Assembly (NCBI RefSeq): GCF_030540775.2 | Contig: NZ_CP141266.1 | Span: forward strand, 2,777,001-2,841,000 | From: Flavivirga abyssicola | GTDB lineage: Bacteria > Bacteroidota > Bacteroidia > Flavobacteriales > Flavobacteriaceae | Reading direction: 5' to 3' | Length of the DNA: 64,000 nucleotides | Shown: positions 63,076 to 64,000 of the stretch, in pieces | How the letters are laid out: every line of letters begins with the position of its first letter | How positions within the stretch are numbered: the stretch's first letter is position 1 | Program-made: the position numbers and the translations under genes | The notes under the pieces: generated by a model | Told to the model about the DNA's origin: nothing | What the model saw: only the letters and a program-made list of their open reading frames with translations | The model's database searches: none

Positions 63076-63393
63076 ATGGAAGATTTAACACAAGAAGAAT
63101 GGGCATCACAACTTGCTGATGACGATAACGCAATTGTATTAGATGTTAGAACGGATGCTGAAGTTGCTGATGGAATTATACCTAATGCTATACACATAGA
63201 TATATATAAAGGGCAAGAGTTTATTTCAGAAATCGAAGATTTAGATAAGAGCAAGAATTATTATGTATATTGTCGTTCTGGTAACAGAAGTGGTCAAGCT
63301 TGTAACATCATGGAAGAATTAGGTTTTGAAAATGCTTATAATCTTGAAGGTGGTATTTTAGAATGGACAGGTGATTTGGTTGATTTAGATTGA
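63076..63393 (+). CDS. Rhodanese-like domain protein (cytosolic)
   Basis: A 105-residue single-domain rhodanese. The active loop VYCRSGNRSGQA places the catalytic Cys at residue 66; LDVRTDAEVADGIIPNAIHI is the N-terminal family block, and NLEGGILEWTGDL the end. No signal peptide, so it works in the cytosol, probably in sulfur transfer. The next gene, eight bases away, encodes an exported homologue. Confidence 0.9.
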   Translation: MEDLTQEEWASQLADDDNAIVLDVRTDAEVADGIIPNAIHIDIYKGQEFISEIEDLDKSKNYYVYCRSGNRSGQACNIMEELGFENAYNLEGGILEWTGDLVDLD

Positions 63394-63401
63394 TTGCTTA
63401 A

Positions 63402-63797
63402 ATGAGGCGGTTATTAATATTTTTATGCAGCTTATTTAGTGTATTTGCGACTAGTTGTAAAGAGTCATCGTCTAAAGGGATAGTAAAGGTTGTTTCTCCA
63501 AAAGTAGTGCGAACACTTTTAGCTGAAAATGCCATCCAACTTGTAGATGTTAGAACCCCAAAAGAATTTAATGAAGGGCATATAGAAGGGGCAAAAAATA
63601 TAGATTTCTTATCAGATACTTTTGATTCGGAGATCAAAAAATTTGATAAGACAAAACCTATCATTTTGTACTGTAAATCTGGATATCGCAGTGCAAAAAG
63701 TGGTGAAAAATTACATCATGCTGGTTTTACAGAAATTTACGATTTAAAAGGCGGAATTGCCAAGTGGAAGAAAGAAGGCTTTGAAATCAAATTGTAA
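63402..63797 (+). CDS. Rhodanese-like lipoprotein
   Basis: A 131-residue exported rhodanese. The signal ends in ATSC, so Cys19 is lipidated. The domain has LVDVRTPKEFNEGHIEGAKN and the active loop ILYCKSGYRSAKS with C91. It forms a tandem with the preceding cytosolic rhodanese, so the same fold is placed on both sides of the inner membrane. Sulfur donor unknown. Confidence 0.88.
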   Translation: MRRLLIFLCSLFSVFATSCKESSSKGIVKVVSPKVVRTLLAENAIQLVDVRTPKEFNEGHIEGAKNIDFLSDTFDSEIKKFDKTKPIILYCKSGYRSAKSGEKLHHAGFTEIYDLKGGIAKWKKEGFEIKL

Positions 63798-64000
63798 GTA
63801 AGGACTATTGAATTTACAATAATACATATTCTGTTTTTTTTAATCAATTAGCTCTTTCAACTACTTTTTGAGTATTTCACCTTTTTTCTTTTTAAATGAG
63901 AACTGGTTTTTTCTATCTTTATATAAAAGTTCGCTGTTTTAACAGTTAAACGGCTTCTTTTTAAGCTTTTAACTTCTAAATATTTATTTTAAAAAAGATG

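Overview
The window is AT-rich and densely coded, and looks like a chromosomal segment of a marine-type Flavobacteriaceae bacterium (Bacteroidota). Evidence: SusC/TonB-type receptor with DUF4249 partner, a type IX secretion (T9SS) C-terminal sorting domain, fused SecDF, a GatB-AspRS fusion, and many promoters of the Bacteroidota form TTG-N17-23-TAnnTTTG. I see no rRNA, tRNA, CRISPR array, transposase or phage gene. About 60 genes are called; most are housekeeping.

Layout. 1-9.1 kb: folD 3' end, VOC protein, RluF, hydrolase, cupin, YitT transporter, HerA-like ATPase, two secreted proteins, queE, DUF2911. 9.1-14.3 kb: gatC-gatA-gatB/aspS operon (minus strand), preceded by a leader peptide very rich in asparagine codons and a terminator/antiterminator. 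14.8-23.2 kb: gyrB, an outer-membrane-like protein, mdh, a secreted protein ending in an RAGP arrest-peptide-like motif, then secDF. 23.7-30.4 kb: acyl-CoA-binding protein, psd, cdsA, LUD protein, ftsH, rsfS, birA, pyrE. 30.5-44 kb: Nudix, TonB receptor/DUF4249, M14 peptidase, SulP transporter, coaD, ddl, PASTA protein, rluD. 44-53.8 kb: yaaA, TPR protein, T9SS-exported sugar dehydrogenase, a glycosylase-fold protein, M1 aminopeptidase, rhlE, small proteins, trmL. 53.8-61.6 kb: complete trpEGDCFBA operon (minus strand) with a trpL leader peptide containing three consecutive Trp codons and an attenuator. 61.7-64 kb: thioredoxin-fold and rhodanese proteins.

Three regulatory systems that sense translation stand out. 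(1) The Asn-codon leader upstream of gatCAB/aspS, whose products can make Asn-tRNA(Asn), would close a feedback loop on charged tRNA(Asn). (2) The WWW leader does the same for tryptophan. (3) The protein upstream of secDF has an N-terminal export signal, a SecD-head-like middle and a C-terminal Arg-Ala-Gly-Pro two residues before its stop; this is the design of SecM-type monitors of protein export.

A second theme is repeats. Arrays with a 7-base period begin at or within a few bases of the stop codons of yitT, sulP, trpE, trpG and trpD, and a similar 7-base array forms the coding linker of the GatB-AspRS fusion. Palindromic repeats of several families fill the spacers of the trp operon and create false N-terminal extensions on trpA, trpB, trpG and possibly trpF. 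All functional statements are from sequence reading alone; no search or folding program was run.
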